The notes: generated by a model from the letters alone, not told the origin. A stretch of 64,000 nucleotides of DNA from Synaphobranchus kaupii (GCA_029718625.1 CM056378.1:58427027-58491026), one strand, 5' to 3'. Positions 1 through 11,984 are shown, numbered from the stretch's first letter. Numbers and translations: made by a program.

Positions 1-273
1 ATGAACGTTTTTTAAACCACATATTGAATACCTTGCAAAACAGCTAAATAAAAAACTTTTTGTCTACAATAAAATTCGGACATATCTTACACAAACCGTT
101 TCAAATACATATTTAAATGCCATAATTCTATCCACATTATCATATTGTTTACCAATTTGGTCATCTGCTACAAAATGCACATTAGACCCAATCATTCAGG
201 GCCCAAAGATTTTAGGACTTTTATGTACTATTATCTTTTTTCCCTGTATAAAATAAATAAATAAATAAATAAA
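1..273 (+). mobile_element. 3' end of a non-LTR retrotransposon (LINE), 5' part outside window
   Basis: Bases ~10-200 read in one + frame as the C-terminal region of a LINE reverse-transcriptase protein: HIEYLAKQLNKKL is followed by a SYCLPIWSSA stretch, the pattern seen downstream of the polymerase core in vertebrate LINEs. The coding part decays after ~200 and ends in an AATA repeat (about 249-273), typical of a LINE 3' tail. The family (L1-, L2- or Rex-like) cannot be settled from 65 residues. Confidence 0.5.
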
Positions 274-817
274 ATGCAATCTGCTCCTGCTGAATTGCTG
301 AAGCTAAGCAGGTGTGGGCTTGGTTAGTACTTGGATGGGAGACCTCCTGGGAAAACTAAGTTGCTGCTGGAAGTGGTGTTGGTGGACCAGTAGGGGGCAA
401 TCTTCCCTCTGGTCAAATAAATCCCAATGCCCCAGTGCAGTGATGGGGACACTACGCTGTAGGAGATGCCGTCTTTTGGATGAGACGTTAAACCGAGGTC
501 CTGACTCACTGTGGTCATTAAAGATCCCATGACACTTATCGCAAAGAGTAGGGGGTTTCCCCGGTGTCCTGGCTAAATTCCCAACCTGGCTCTTTCAATC
601 TGCCACCTAATCATCTACCAGTTTAATTGGCTAATAATCCCTCTCCATCTCAGCTGATGTGTGGTGAGCATTCTGGCGCAAAATGGCTGCCGCTACATCA
701 CCCAGGTGGGTGCTACACATTGGTGGTGGTAGAGGTGAGTTTCCCCCTCGTCACTGTAAGCGCTTTGAGTGTCGTGAAAGGCGCTATATAAATGCAAGGT
801 ATTATTATTATTATTAA
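274..817 (+). mobile_element. 5S-rRNA-derived SINE (SINE3-like)
   Basis: Bases 296-355 match the internal half of eukaryotic 5S rRNA, including GAAGCTAAGCAGG and TTAGTACTTGGATGGGAGAC, which carry the pol III internal promoter. The body continues to a teleost SINE/LINE-type 3' tail (AAGCGCTTTGAGTG, GCGCTATATAAATG) and ends in an ATT repeat. The first ~40 nt of 5S are degenerate. It is a retrotransposed copy, not a functional 5S gene. Confidence 0.85.
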
Positions 818-2250
818 ACAATATTGACAGTGTCTTTTTGTGTATTAAATGCTTTTATAAACATAGTCACTTCACACCAAAACAACATTTGTACAATATT
901 GAGTCTTAGGGTGCCATGATGTTACACACAAACACCAACTGCCACTGTAAAGAGTCTTTGGTGTCCTTAGTCTGTTCACACATTAGCTGTTTCTTGTTGG
1001 TACCATAGTGGTGTGTGATCCCCGACAGGAGACAACTCTCAGTCTCTGATATGCATGCGTTTTGGTGCTGCATTTGAAGGGGGGTGTGTAGTGTCTGTGC
1101 ATTCAACAAATCTTGTGGAAATAAAATACAGTATATTGCCTTGTTTAAACAACTTATTGTCATTCTGTTGATGTCTGTTGAAAAGTTCCGTTATTTACAT
1201 GTTCGTGAGTAGCTAATGAATACCCTACTTTAATTCTGCTACATCGAACATTCTAACTCAACATATCACCGGCTTTAATGGCTTGACCTTTTCAGTTTAA
1301 GACATTAACTTTCACATACTTTTATGTCACACTATCTGTAGCTAGCTACCTCTTTTCCAGTAACAGAGAAAAACCCTCGAAATACACTTGGTTAGATCGG
1401 ACTTTAGATGGTTAGATGTTTATGTTTGTGTGCGTAAATCCTATTGCCTAAACAATTGGTCACGTTGTCCATGTTTGCACTGTTATTTTGTTAAAAGCTA
1501 CATAGTTACAAACAAAACAAGCCCATTTTTAAATAAAATTGAATCAAACACACACACACACACGCTCCTGAAAAAATAAATAACTCTCCTCCTGGTGAAC
1601 CTAAGGGGGCCTTAACCATGTGTTAGGTCTGTTCCATGTATTAAGATGAGCAAAGCAGAAATAAAATTTGATATGTATCAAGAATAAGAATAAAATTAAA
1701 CAAAGTTTAACAAAACTGAGTCAGTTAACAAAACTGTTGAATTGAATCATTTTATTTCAACCGTGCTGTATCACATTTCATTAAGGTAAGTTAGACTACT
1801 TCTCTTAATTTGAATTTAAAACGCACACTAAATTAAAGTTACTTTTGAAGGGGCAGAAAGACCTATAAAATGATGTGTGTTGTGGGGTCCTCTATTATTA
1901 GGAATACACTGTTGGTATAGTTTTGAAAACATTACACTTTTGCAATCTTGTCACAACAAACAAACTTTATTATTTATAAACCATAGCACACACACTCACA
2001 CACACATACACCAACAACATGCCTACAATATTGAGTATTATCATAGCCATAATGTGTCACAAACACAAACAATTACCTCAGTGCCTGAATTGGTTTATAA
2101 TAAGTGGCGGTAATCACTTTTCAATATTGACACTTTTCATTTAATGGTCTGCTCAATGATGGTATCCACAAATATGTAAACTTGAAAAAGAAAAAAACAA
2201 CTAAAACACAGTGCACATCTTTTTTCATTTGAACTTTAATATAATTTGAT
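818..2250. other. No recognisable gene
   Basis: AT-rich sequence with short CA repeats near 1548-1563 and 1986-2005. Short ORFs on both strands show no recognisable domain or codon bias. Confidence 0.6.
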
Positions 2251-2616
2251 TTAAAGGGTAAGTTCGCTATTTTGGACCTTGGACCCTATTTGCGGTCCGT
2301 CTTCCATGAACCTGACCCATGAAGTCCATTTTTTCGCTGATCGGTCCAGTATTGAGTTCGGTACAGATTTCCTGTAGGCTCTCACTGGGCTACAATGGAA
2401 GTGAACGGGGGCAATCAGAAATGTTATAGAAAAACAGTGATAAATGTGCTTTTATAGCTCAGTGTGTATTCTTACGGTCTCAGTATGCTCTCCTGTGAAA
2501 TGTAGGCTATCGCAAACGCAAACCGAACGTTGAAACAACAGTTCCATTTGAAACAGAACTATTTCTCCGACCGCACTACCTCGCACTGTAAACTTCCGCA
2601 GTCTAGCTACGTTGTA

Positions 2617-2634
2617 GAGGGGGGAGAGGGGGGG

Positions 2635-2666
<32 letters not shown>

Positions 2667-2667
2667 G
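2617..2667 (+). repeat. Poly-G tract inside Kolobok copy 1
   Basis: A run of almost pure G interrupted only by single A residues, ending in 30 uninterrupted G. The sister element has 17 G at the matching place (42583-42599), so the tract expanded after the copies separated. Confidence 0.95.
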
Positions 2668-2790
2668 CGCTTGAAAAGCAGTTGATCACAAATCCTGACC
2701 TCCCGTTGGAGTTTACTAGCTAGTAGCCTACAGCAGAAATATTTGTAACGCAGTGTTTGTAATCATCATTTGTAATAATTCATCACAGCA

Positions 2791-3088
2791 ATGGTGCGCG
2801 AATGTGCAGTCCCCGGTTGTGGGAATAAAATGTCTGGACGCTCAAATACCAGTTTTCACAGGCTCCCGTTCTCTGACCCAGAAAGATTGCGACTTTGGCT
2901 GGTTGTCTTATGGATCGACATAAACACTCCAGTCAATCAACTCCGTTTGGCAGACTCGCGAGTTTGTGGAGCGCATTTCGACGCTACTGATTTCTGTAAC
3001 CGCAAATCAGAAGCAAAACACTGGTTTTCTAAAGAACACAGCTGTTCCTCGTGTCGGACCTGCAGCACTATCAAGCACCGGAGCGGAG
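2791..3088 (+). pseudogene. THAP-domain exon of Kolobok copy 1, frameshifted
   Basis: The ORF opens MVRECAVPGCGNK and has the C2CH zinc-finger layout of a THAP domain: C5, C10, C59, H62, plus the family's LP at 25-26 and W36. THAP domains bind transposon ends in P- and Kolobok-type elements. It ends at a good splice donor (GAG/GTAAGT, GT at 3089), so it should be exon 1 of a longer protein. Compared with the intact copy at 42723, one extra T near 3027 (CTGGTTTTC against CTGGTTTC) shifts the frame after residue ~83. No downstream exon is present. Confidence 0.8.
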
Positions 3089-3328
3089 GTAAGTTATATT
3101 TAGCTATAACGTTACTAACATTTTTTTTTTTTTTTGAGCGCGTCCTCTGACCCAGCACTCAATACCAACTAACAAAATCCGAGCTTGACATAAGTTGTTT
3201 TCTTGTAACAAAACTGTCGGAAACGTTCATCAACTATAACTTTTTACAATTCTATAATGTTTTATTTACAAATGCTTGGCGCATGGTGTCCTGTCCAAAG
3301 TTCTCATCTATCACATATCTGTTGGCAG

Positions 3329-3690
3329 TCATAGTGTAATGGTAATCAATGGAAATGATCCAGTGTCATCCACGGATACATCCAGGTTTTCAATGGCATT
3401 CGGTAGCAACAGATCCCACTCCCTACAACACAAACTTTCCTCCTCTCTGGGCATCTGCTTGCACCTCTTGCAAGAACACCAAAAGTCCCCCGAAATTCTT
3501 GGTCTAGCCTCGGCAGCGACTTCGGATAACATTACCTGCGCAACTTCAGCCTCTCTCTCTCTTCTCTTGCTCTCTTATCATCCATCTCTTGTAGTTCCGT
3601 GTCCGTGTATTCTGGCTCAAATCTGTAGCCAGTAACGTCAAAGTCAAAATCGAATTCTTCGTCTTCGTAATCATTATAGTCATCCATCAT
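3329..3690 (-). pseudogene. Ballast-domain (P2X7 C-terminus-like) ORF, Kolobok copy 1
   Basis: Read on the minus strand from MMDDYNDYEDEEF (acidic N-terminus), the ORF runs to ~3532. It then continues in another frame with FWCSCKRCKQMPREEESLCC, the Cys-rich zinc-binding signature of the cytoplasmic ballast domain of P2X7 receptors and of stand-alone ballast proteins. The frames join within a GA-repeat codon tract at about 3545-3565, where gain or loss of one GA unit would connect them. A minus-strand AATAAA signal follows near 3260. It is convergent with the THAP exon. The start at 3690 is chosen by analogy with the third copy (63334); an in-frame upstream start also exists. Confidence 0.65.
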
Positions 3691-4254
3691 CCAAGTTTTT
3701 TTGTGGAAATTGTAGCCTATGTTGCTGCAGGTAAACAAACGCAGACTGCTCAGCTGGATAGTTTCGTAAACGGCCGGCACACCTTCCCGCTCCCCTACCC
3801 CCGACACATAGTACTCTGCGAGTGCAGCGCAAACAAGCAACAGAGAAATGCTTACTTCCAAGCCATGCCAAGCACGTAAAAATGTTCGGATTGAGATACA
3901 TTTCACAGGAGAGCATACTGAGACCGGTAACAATACACCCTGAGCTTCCCGTCTCATTTATTGTACATGAAAGCACATTTATCGAACATTTCTGATTGCC
4001 CCGTTCACTTCCATTGTAGCCCAGTGAGAGCCTACAGGAAATCTGTACCGAACTCAATACTGGACCGATCAGCGAAAAAATGGACTTCATGGGTCAGGTT
4101 CATGGAAGACGGACCGCAAATAGGGGTCCAAGGTCCAAAATAGCGAACTTACCCTTTAATATAACCTACAATACACAATGCTTCAAGATAACATTTGATA
4201 ATTAGCAGGATAAATACCACAAAACCCCACCAAAATATCAAATAACGTCTTGAG

Positions 4255-4470
4255 AATAAACTACTGTCTTAAAAGCATGAAGCAAAAACACCCGTCCTGG
4301 GTTTTACCAGAGAGGAATAGGACGCGTGAGCGTTGTAACTTCGAGGCTGTAACTTAGACAGACAATCGGCTCTCGCAGAATGACTGGAGATCCATGGATT
4401 TATCACAAAACAGTTCATTAACGTTTCATTACCAGACCGATGAAATCAAGTTTCCCTTATCTTTATTATA
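4255..4470. repeat. Diverged dispersed repeat, copy A
   Basis: Shares many blocks, in the same order, with 8385-8565: GCAAAAACACC, CTGGGTTTT, CAGAATGACTGGAGATC, AAACAGTTAATTAAC-like and TGAAATCAA. No terminal structure or coding content allows it to be classified. Confidence 0.6.
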
Positions 4471-4879
4471 TTTTGTTTACCTAGGTTGTCGGCACCCAGT
4501 ACTAGGCTACTGCTTAAAACCCGTTATGATTTTGACTATGCAACGAAAGCCAACTTTAAATCCGGCTAGCCCCCGCGCCACTCTAAGCATAGAAAGTTAC
4601 ACTCTACGTTATGTAACTTTAGTTGCTAAGCTAACTGAAAACACTACTGCGCATGCCTGATCATTTCCCCCTTGTGCTGACAAAAAATCCAATGTGGAAA
4701 AGCGCCAGTTGCTTATCTGGACATATATATAAAATTTTTGCTTGTAAAAATTCAGATCCTATTCCCCAGACCCTTATTAGGAATTGCAACACATTCCCCC
4801 TCACCCCAAAATAGGCTATCCCTCACCGACCCTTCCATCGCCCTCCACTAGCCTATTAATTAGTATTGTCCTTCATTAA
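4471..4879. other. No recognisable gene
   Basis: Unclassified sequence between the dispersed repeat and the TTAA element. Confidence 0.5.
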
Positions 4880-5809
4880 CCTCTTAATGCCAAACGCCCC
4901 CTAGCGGTAACGCGGGCGTGACGGAAATTATTAAATTATACATTTCATTAATTTAATAATATATAATAAACTGCTCACCTCAATATTTTGATTAAATATC
5001 CTTATGATATATCCATTCCTTCTGGGAAAGTGGTTTTTAAGCCCAAAACGTCGAGATAAAACTTTGTAAATAACGTTGGAAACTCTGACCTAATTCTCAA
5101 ACATGTATTGCAGCTTGATGTCACACCATAAACAATGTGCTGGTAAACTGTTCTGCTTAATTGTATTTCACAAAACTTTGGTTTAAAAAATCATTATACC
5201 TTTAGGCTTCAAGAAAAAATACTTTAAAACTTTCATAAGGCTGTACATGATTTTTTTCCAATTTTAAACCGACTTGTGCTTTTTTGCACTTGATTACGAC
5301 TCGTTCGGCTGTGTTCACTTTGGCGTTGTGAAACTCAGCCAGTTTCTGGAGTACCAATCCAACGGCTTAGTATATGTTAGCCAGAGTGGTTTTGAACATG
5401 CTTGCAGAGAATTATGCAAAACCGTCGTCAATTGGGTGTATTTCTTTGACTGATAGCACAATAGGCCTATCTGAAGTGGGAAAAACTGTCTTCGACCTGC
5501 CTCCACTCCGAGTATTATTTGCTTTCCATTGGGTTTTAAAACTGTCTGTCAAATATTCCAGCCAATAGCCAAGACTCTTATCTTTCAAAAGAGCCATCAT
5601 TAAACACATTTCCTTTGTAAATGAAGGCGATAACAGCACTGCGTATGAGGAAGTGGCACTCACGCGTAATTATCGAGCCAAGATGGCGCAGTGTTTTTAC
5701 CTTGTAGCGTAGCTCGCTACATTCCGTTTAGCAAAGCACAATTAATTAGGTAAGGCCCGCAGTTACATTTTTTACTTTAGAGTATTTTTGATACAGTTTT
5801 TGTGTAGTT

Positions 5810-5949
5810 ATGTCGAGATTTTTGAGGCGTTTATCCGTGCACCAAGTGCTAGACGAACTGGATAAGCCAGAAGATGTTTTTGCCGAGGGAGACTCATCCT
5901 GTCTCAGTGACGCTGAATCCACTGATGACCGAGATGATGTTGCTGACAT
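5810..5949 (+). CDS. First exon of a piggyBac-like transposase (partial)
   Basis: The ATG opens MSRFLRRLSVHQVLDELDK and runs for 46 codons into an Asp/Glu/Ser-rich stretch (SCLSDAESTDDRDD). It stops at a splice donor, AT/GTAAGT at 5950. Acidic, serine-rich N-termini are normal for piggyBac-type transposases, and the position ~930 bp inside the left TTAA end fits a 5' UTR plus first exon. No matching acceptor exon was recognised, so the gene appears truncated. Its placement in the TTAA-bounded element is the main support. Confidence 0.45.
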
Positions 5950-6578
5950 GTAAGTTGTTTTATCATACTAACAGTGTTATGCTATAAACGCATTGAATTT
6001 CGCCATGGCAGGTAACGTCGTTAGGGCTGGTGGTATTACCGATTTTTCGATATACCAGTGTGAATTCACGCAATGCCATGCGGGTTCGTAATTACATTGT
6101 CAACTGTATTTTATTGTTTTTCATACAATTAATATTACAAATTGCACATTCCAACGGTATGATAAATAATTTATGAAGTAAACTTAGGGTGTATTGTCTG
6201 TGTTGACAAACTCGCACGTGTTACGTGGCGTTGCCAACAACACAGATGTTTGGTGTAAGCATAGAAGGAAATTTAGCTGCAATGCGTGAATCCCTGTGTT
6301 TCTTCTGTGAAGCTAACTAACCTTATATACTTATGCATAAAATCGGTCCCTCTCAGCTAAATTAATATAGATAGTATTGCCTTTACAGTGGCAAGCTAGC
6401 AAGCATCCCTGTGTTTTCCTGTCTGTTTATTATAGTTTATACGAGTATTAGGAATGGAAGTGTGGTGTTGCTGATTTGCCCACAGCTTACTGTGAACTAC
6501 AGTCGACGTTCATTGCTAGGGATAGCTGCTACATTATGCGAAGGATGTGCTTTGCCTTGTCTGTTCTCTAGTGATCTT

Positions 6579-6653
6579 GATGTCTCTGTGCGCACTTACT
6601 GTACGTCGCTTTGGATAAAAGCGTCTGCTAAATAAATGTAATGTAATGTAATG
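6579..6653 (+). repeat. Teleost SINE/LINE 3' tail
   Basis: Contains TCGCTTTGGATAAAAGCGTC followed by TGCTAAATAAATG and an ATGTA repeat, a tail found on many teleost retroposons. Only the 3' end is recognisable. Confidence 0.65.
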
Positions 6654-8214
6654 CAAGCAAAATTACAGGTAACAAGCAGCTAGCTATCTATTTGTGTCTG
6701 AGATGAGCTACTAAAACGATTTTTTTGAGTGTGAAATGGCTTCTGGAAGTGTTTAGTAAAGTCATTGTTCCACCTGAGTAAATTGTTCTGTATGCAGTAC
6801 AGAAGGCTGTGCAGGTAAACAAAATGGTAATTTATGCATGGTATGAGGGAGAGAACATGATAACATGAGGGAGTACTTGTTGATTATTATTATTGTTGAT
6901 TGTTTTTGTATAAGGGGGACTAATGGGTATATCAACATGGTGGACAATTCCATGGACAGGGTTAGTGGGATTTGTAATGATGCAGATTGCTCTCCTGAGG
7001 GAATGTGTAGTCTAAATGGCTTCTGTATGAATGGTTAAATAATCTCTCCTCAACCTCCACCCCCATGTTTTGATCCTTTACCTTTTTTTGTTTTTAGTTC
7101 ATTTTTTTTAAGCTTTTTGGACCCTGCCATTTTGTACTTTCTTTGTGTAAATACGGTAACTTCAGCAATTAGAGGCAAGGATCTTTGTATTTGTTACAGC
7201 AGGGGTGTTTTTATTTTTTATCTAGGAAACTGGTGGACTTTTGATTTTTTATCCACTGCACTTTTAGTAGTACACCTTAGTGCACTTGTATATAGTTGAT
7301 ATATGTTTGTCATGTATAAAGTTTTGCCTCCTAAAACCCAACCCCAACGTCCCTGTCATAGGAGGTGGCAACAGAATAAAGGACAGGACTGGCAAGCATT
7401 AATGTGTAGGGAAGTTTCATACTATTCCCATTATTTATTTGAAAACCTGTTTGCACATTCCTGGACTCATTTCTGGCTAATGGGGCTCTGGTGAAATACA
7501 CAAGATTCACTGTGCTGCTACATGGGTTTTGACAGCTTTTTGTAACCTTGGGTAGTTAGTTGTGTAATATGCAGAACACCAAGAACACGTCTAAAAATGA
7601 ACTTTTATTGCCAATATTGACAAATTATCTCATTTTATTGTAAAAACCTAAAAAATAAATCATATTGAGACCTTTCTGGAACATTGCCATTTTTGGCACA
7701 TTTGGCACCATTTGGCACCATTTGGATAACGAAAAAGGTTCACCTGAAAAAAACCCTGTAAAATTTGAATGGTTTGAGATATTGACACCAGATTGTTACC
7801 AGAGGTAGGCAGCATATTGATGAATCAGATAGAGGAGTCATTTCCTTGATTGCATTTGTAGCTCCCCAGGTAAAAATTCTTAAACTTGAATGTAGGTACC
7901 CGTTTTTTAGTTTTTTTATATTTTCTGTACATAAATTGTTGTAGTTAAGTATCAAAAACTGGATTTCTATGAGTTCTCACTGCTTAGTCGTAATACTGCA
8001 GGTGTCTGCTTTAATAAAAGCCATGAACCATATTTGTACCATTTATAGTTTTTGAGATAACCACCTTTGTTTGTCACTAGTGAAAACAGGCAAAATTTGG
8101 CCTATTTTGCCCTCGGTAGGAAGAGGTTAACAAAATTAACAAACCATTATTGCCTATACAGTCTCTCTGCAGTCCCACGGACACATCACATCTAGACCTA
8201 TAGTATACGTGTCT

Positions 8215-8325
8215 CTCCACCAGCTACAGCAAATAATTGTGGTAGAGGCGGGCTTCCTCTTCATCATTGTAAAGCATTTTGATTTGCTGACCGTTGAGAA
8301 AGGTGCTATATAAATGGAAGGTATT
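8215..8325 (+). repeat. Degenerate SINE tail
   Basis: Resembles the 3' end of the SINE at 274-817: TCATTGTAAAGCATTTTGAT and GGTGCTATATAAATGGAAGG, ending in ATTA. The 5S-derived head is absent. Confidence 0.6.
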
Positions 8326-8384
8326 AGGGCTTGTTATTTTTTTAAATTATTATTTCAATCCTATACTAACGTCATAATATTAAT

Positions 8385-8565
8385 AGACTAAGCAAAAACA
8401 CCGTTCTGGGTTTTGCCCGAGAGGAGTAGCCTATAGTCTGCACGAGAGGTGTAGCTAACTTAGACTGACAACATCTCCCACAGAATGACTGGAGATCAAT
8501 GGAGTTATTGCGAAACAGTTAATTAACAGTCCATTACCAGACCTATGAAATCAAAAGGCTTCGTG
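8385..8565. repeat. Diverged dispersed repeat, copy B
   Basis: Second member of the repeat at 4255-4470, same orientation. Confidence 0.6.
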
Positions 8566-9224
8566 ATAGACACCTGGATGACTGGAAACGTTAAATTCAA
8601 TCCGGTATGACCGAACCTTAGCCTATCCCAGCCATAAAACCTCCTTTTCCCTGTTTCTCCCTTAACCTGCTTTGCTCTGACAGCTTTCTGTAGTTCAGCT
8701 AGGCCTGTGTAAAAAAAAATCAATAAAAAAAGGTCCTGTAATAGTAGGCTACTACCTTGTATCCAAGTTTATATCGTTACGGACGGATTATGTGTTTTAA
8801 AATGTATTATAGCTACATAGTTGTGTATAATCCGTTTTAAATAAATAAATAAAAAACATCTTTGAAACATGTTTTAAACCGCTATTATAAAAAATGATAT
8901 CTAGGCTACTATCCTGTACAACTCAACAACCCCTAATTACAATGCAGTTTAGTTTATTCGTTTTTGAAGGTTCACACATACCATATTCAACATTTGCCTG
9001 TAGACTTTATTGGAATTAAATGACATGGCTAAAATTGGATCAACGGTCTTGTTTCATTTGTCCAAGACATTTTCTATATGCCTCATGTCTCTATCTAAGT
9101 TGTCTTTGTAGCCTATCCTAAAACCTTTTAATAGCCAAATTACACCTCATGACCAAAAAGTGTTTTGATCGGTAGGCTAGTGGTCAATAAAGCAATTGTT
9201 CTACACAGCTTTCTGCGATAGTGC
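8566..9224. other. No recognisable gene
   Basis: AT-rich, with short poly-A and ATAAATAA runs near 8710 and 8840. Nothing classifiable. Confidence 0.5.
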
Positions 9225-10345
9225 TTTCACGTCACACCACGAGTTATATTCATCCAATGTTCTCTGAAAATTTAAATAGGGTACTTTTAAAATAGCTGTG
9301 CTTACACAATATAGGCTACATATCATAGCTCAACCCTGTTTAAAATGAATAACCCATCTTTTTACAAGCCCTTCGTTACTAAACAGTCATATTGACGGTT
9401 TGTTTCATGAAGCTGACTGCTGAAAAAACACATTATAGGGTATGGCCTTATACAATGCTTTGGAAAACGCTTCTTGGACGCCTTTTGTGGTCTGTTGGTT
9501 TATTTTATAGGCTTTGCTAGCTATATGTAGCACACTATTTGCTGCATTCAAAAGGTCTTGGACATCCCGCAAAACCTGACGGCTGTTCAAGTCACCCCGA
9601 CATCACACCCTCTCGTGAATTCTACGCATGCGCAGTTCTCCGAAAAATTAAATACACTTTTTAAAGTAACTACGTTCAAACAATATAGACTTAACTATAT
9701 ATAATCGCTTAACCCTGGTTAAAATTGAAGAGCCCAGCTTTTTACAAGCCGTTCCATACTAAACAGTAGCTAGGTACGTCTAGCAAATAGCCTATATTTT
9801 AACTTTGTTTTAAAAACTCTAAGTAGCTACCCTATAGGCCTACGACCTCTGCTAAAATTGTATACGCCCTTGTGCAAATAGTCTACTGAGCGGTTTGTTT
9901 GTTTCACTAGTCTAAGGTTTATTTTCAATATGTATTAATCTATACGCTTTCATTCAATGTGTTCTGAAAAACCCCGCCATTAGCTATTACGTCTGTTCCT
10001 GTCATTCAAACGGATCCCTGCTGTGAATCCTACGCATGCGCAGTTCTCCGAAAAATTTAATACACTTTTCAAAATAACTACGTTTAAACAATATAGGCTA
10101 TATATAATCGCCCAACCCTGGTTAAAATGAATAACCCATCTTTTTACAAGCCCTTCGATACTAAACACTCATGTTGGCGCTAAGTATTACCCAAGTGTTA
10201 CCTATCATGAAGCTGCCCCGTTCAAAAAACACATTATAGGGTATGGCCGTTGGAAGGCTTTGGAAAACGCTTCTTGGACGCCTTTTCAATGGCTTTTCAA
10301 CAACATTTTGGGGCCTTTTGCGGCCTGTTGGTTTATTTTCTAGTC
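9225..10345 (+). repeat. Three degenerate tandem units
   Basis: The block TTCTC(T/C)GAAAA..TTTAA, then ACAATATAG, CAACCCTG and CTTTTTACAAGCC recurs near 9260, 9635 and 10043. Units 1 and 3 also share ACACATTATAGGGTATGGCC and CGCTTCTTGGACGCCTTTT and are ~780 bp apart. Unit 2 lacks that second half. This looks like an old tandem duplication of a single element rather than a satellite array. Confidence 0.75.
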
Positions 10346-11984
10346 TATGCATTTCATTCTTTCTTTCAAAAGTTATTGGCCATCCCGCCAAACCCGCCGG
10401 CTGTTCGTGTCACTCAAAGGTTGCTCTAACATTGCGCAAACCCGCACGCACGCAAGCACGCGCCCCTCTCTCTCTCCACAGCTGTTACTAAACCATCAAG
10501 TACTTTACGAACCCGGTTTGTCACAAACTATCCAGCTCTCACTGGACCGTGTAAACGCCCTTCAATTTCATAGGGGACAGGAAGCGGATACTACGGGGCG
10601 TATCCCCTTTTTAGGTATACTCCATACGGAAACCAAATGGCCCATTTGAGCTGTCGCTGTCAGGCTGGGAACATCCCTGCAGGCTATAGTCTATAGGCTA
10701 TCCACGGACCTCGGAAGTTCTTTTTAGGTTTTGCGTTTTAATTCTGTAAAACGTTACATAGACTATTCTTTTATTTTTCATTCTTTCTAGTCTTTCTTTT
10801 GAGTCCTCCTAGGCTTTCTTTTAGAACACTAACACTAATTTTACACAGTTTTACGACTTCACGCAATCACGGACCTCAAAAAATATATGGCTACTGTCTC
10901 TACATAGCCATTCACGGGCCTCTCCAAAACTTGGCTAAGTTTTTTCTTCGGCTCTACTACTACTTGCTAACTTGCTTTTTCGATATAGCCTACCGCTATT
11001 TGTCATGTTTTAACAACCTGCTTGAATTATTTTATTCTTTTAAAACGTTTCTGCTAACACAAACTGTTTTTTAAAAACTTAAAACGATTGCTACTAACCT
11101 ATACATTTATATATACCATTATTATTTTTCACAATGTTATTCTAATAAAAAAATACGAACACGTTTGCCCTCTAAGCATCAAGACACACCATAAAAACAA
11201 CGTTTACAACAACCACCCCCAATAAAATGATATCATCACGTTGCCAATACATCCCCCCCTTGAAAAAACCCCCACAACACCCTGAATAATAATTCATAAA
11301 AAAAAATATATATATACTGTATATATATTTTTACATTTTTTTATGCATAATTATATTTTTTCATAATCTCATGAATATTCATAAAATTATGCAAATATGC
11401 TCATCAATCAAATTTTGACAGAACCCGAATGCTATTACTACTAATGACAAAGCGAAGAAAAGACAAAACATACAAGCATTCACACTAGTAATTCTTAACT
11501 CCACCATTCACAGACCCCCCACCCCCTGATGAAATAAATGAAATATCAACATAAAGTTGATGAGAAAAGAATCAGCTGGTGTAGAGCATGGTTAGAAAAA
11601 AAAAACTTGGATATACTCGGCCCTCGATGGAACAAGTTTGACACCGCTACCCTAGACCTAACCCCTTCCTGTTTGCAGATATGAAAGGACTCTGATAGGC
11701 TATGTGGAGCCTGCACCATATTGCTTTGACCTATCAATTTCTTTCTGCAAACATGAATGGGCCAAAATGGGTGTTTCTGGCCTTTTTTTTTTTTTTTACG
11801 ACTGGTTGACGTAGAAAAATCACACCCAGGTGGTGAAGTAAGTGGTGCACGTGACGCATGGGCTACTCCTGATTGTTCTAAATGCTAAGAACGGACACAC
11901 ACACGGACACACGGACACGCACGCAGACACACGTCACGTATAGAAGCGGTTGCACCAAATGCCATTTTGGCATATATACTTTTT
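10346..11984. other. No recognisable gene; simple repeats
   Basis: Pyrimidine-rich then AT-rich sequence, an AT-alternating tract around 11305-11330, a poly-T at 11785-11799 and a CACGGACACACGGAC-type repeat at 11893-11930. No coding potential recognised. Confidence 0.55.

Larger units (their letters stand above)
2255..4155 (+). mobile_element. Kolobok DNA transposon, non-autonomous copy 1
   Basis: TTAA at 2251-2254 and 4156-4159 flanks a 1.9-kb unit whose ends (AGGGTAAGTTCGCTATTTTG and its reverse complement) form imperfect terminal inverted repeats about 250 bp long (2255-2505 and 3898-4155). TTAA duplication, an AGGG terminus and a THAP-domain exon fit the Kolobok superfamily; piggyBac also uses TTAA but its ends start CC and it carries no THAP domain. 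The element has a THAP exon (+) and a ballast-domain ORF (-) but no transposase, so it is an internally deleted derivative. A second copy lies at 42220-44081. Confidence 0.8.
4880..8126 (+). mobile_element. piggyBac-like element, internally degenerate
   Basis: TTAA at 4876-4879 and 8127-8130 bounds a 3.25-kb unit that begins CCTCTTAATGCC and ends GGTAGGAAGAGG, giving a short CCTCTT terminal inverted repeat. TTAA duplication with a CC terminus is the piggyBac hallmark. An acidic first exon lies at 5810-5949. I do not recognise the DDD catalytic region anywhere in 5950-8126, which also contains a SINE/LINE tail (6579-6653) and a short TTTGGCACCA repeat near 7690-7725. Confidence 0.6.

Noticed and set aside
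296..355. 5S rRNA gene
   Set aside because: Only an internal part of 5S is preserved and it is joined to a SINE body and tail.
3691..3957. Extended N-terminus for the ballast ORF in Kolobok copy 1
   Set aside because: The extension lies in terminal-repeat and promoter-like sequence, is interrupted in copy 2, and the third copy supports a start at the acidic M(M/E)DD motif.
2255..4155. P element (also THAP-bearing)
   Set aside because: P elements make 8-bp duplications; both copies here have TTAA, and the third locus has a Kolobok-type transposase.
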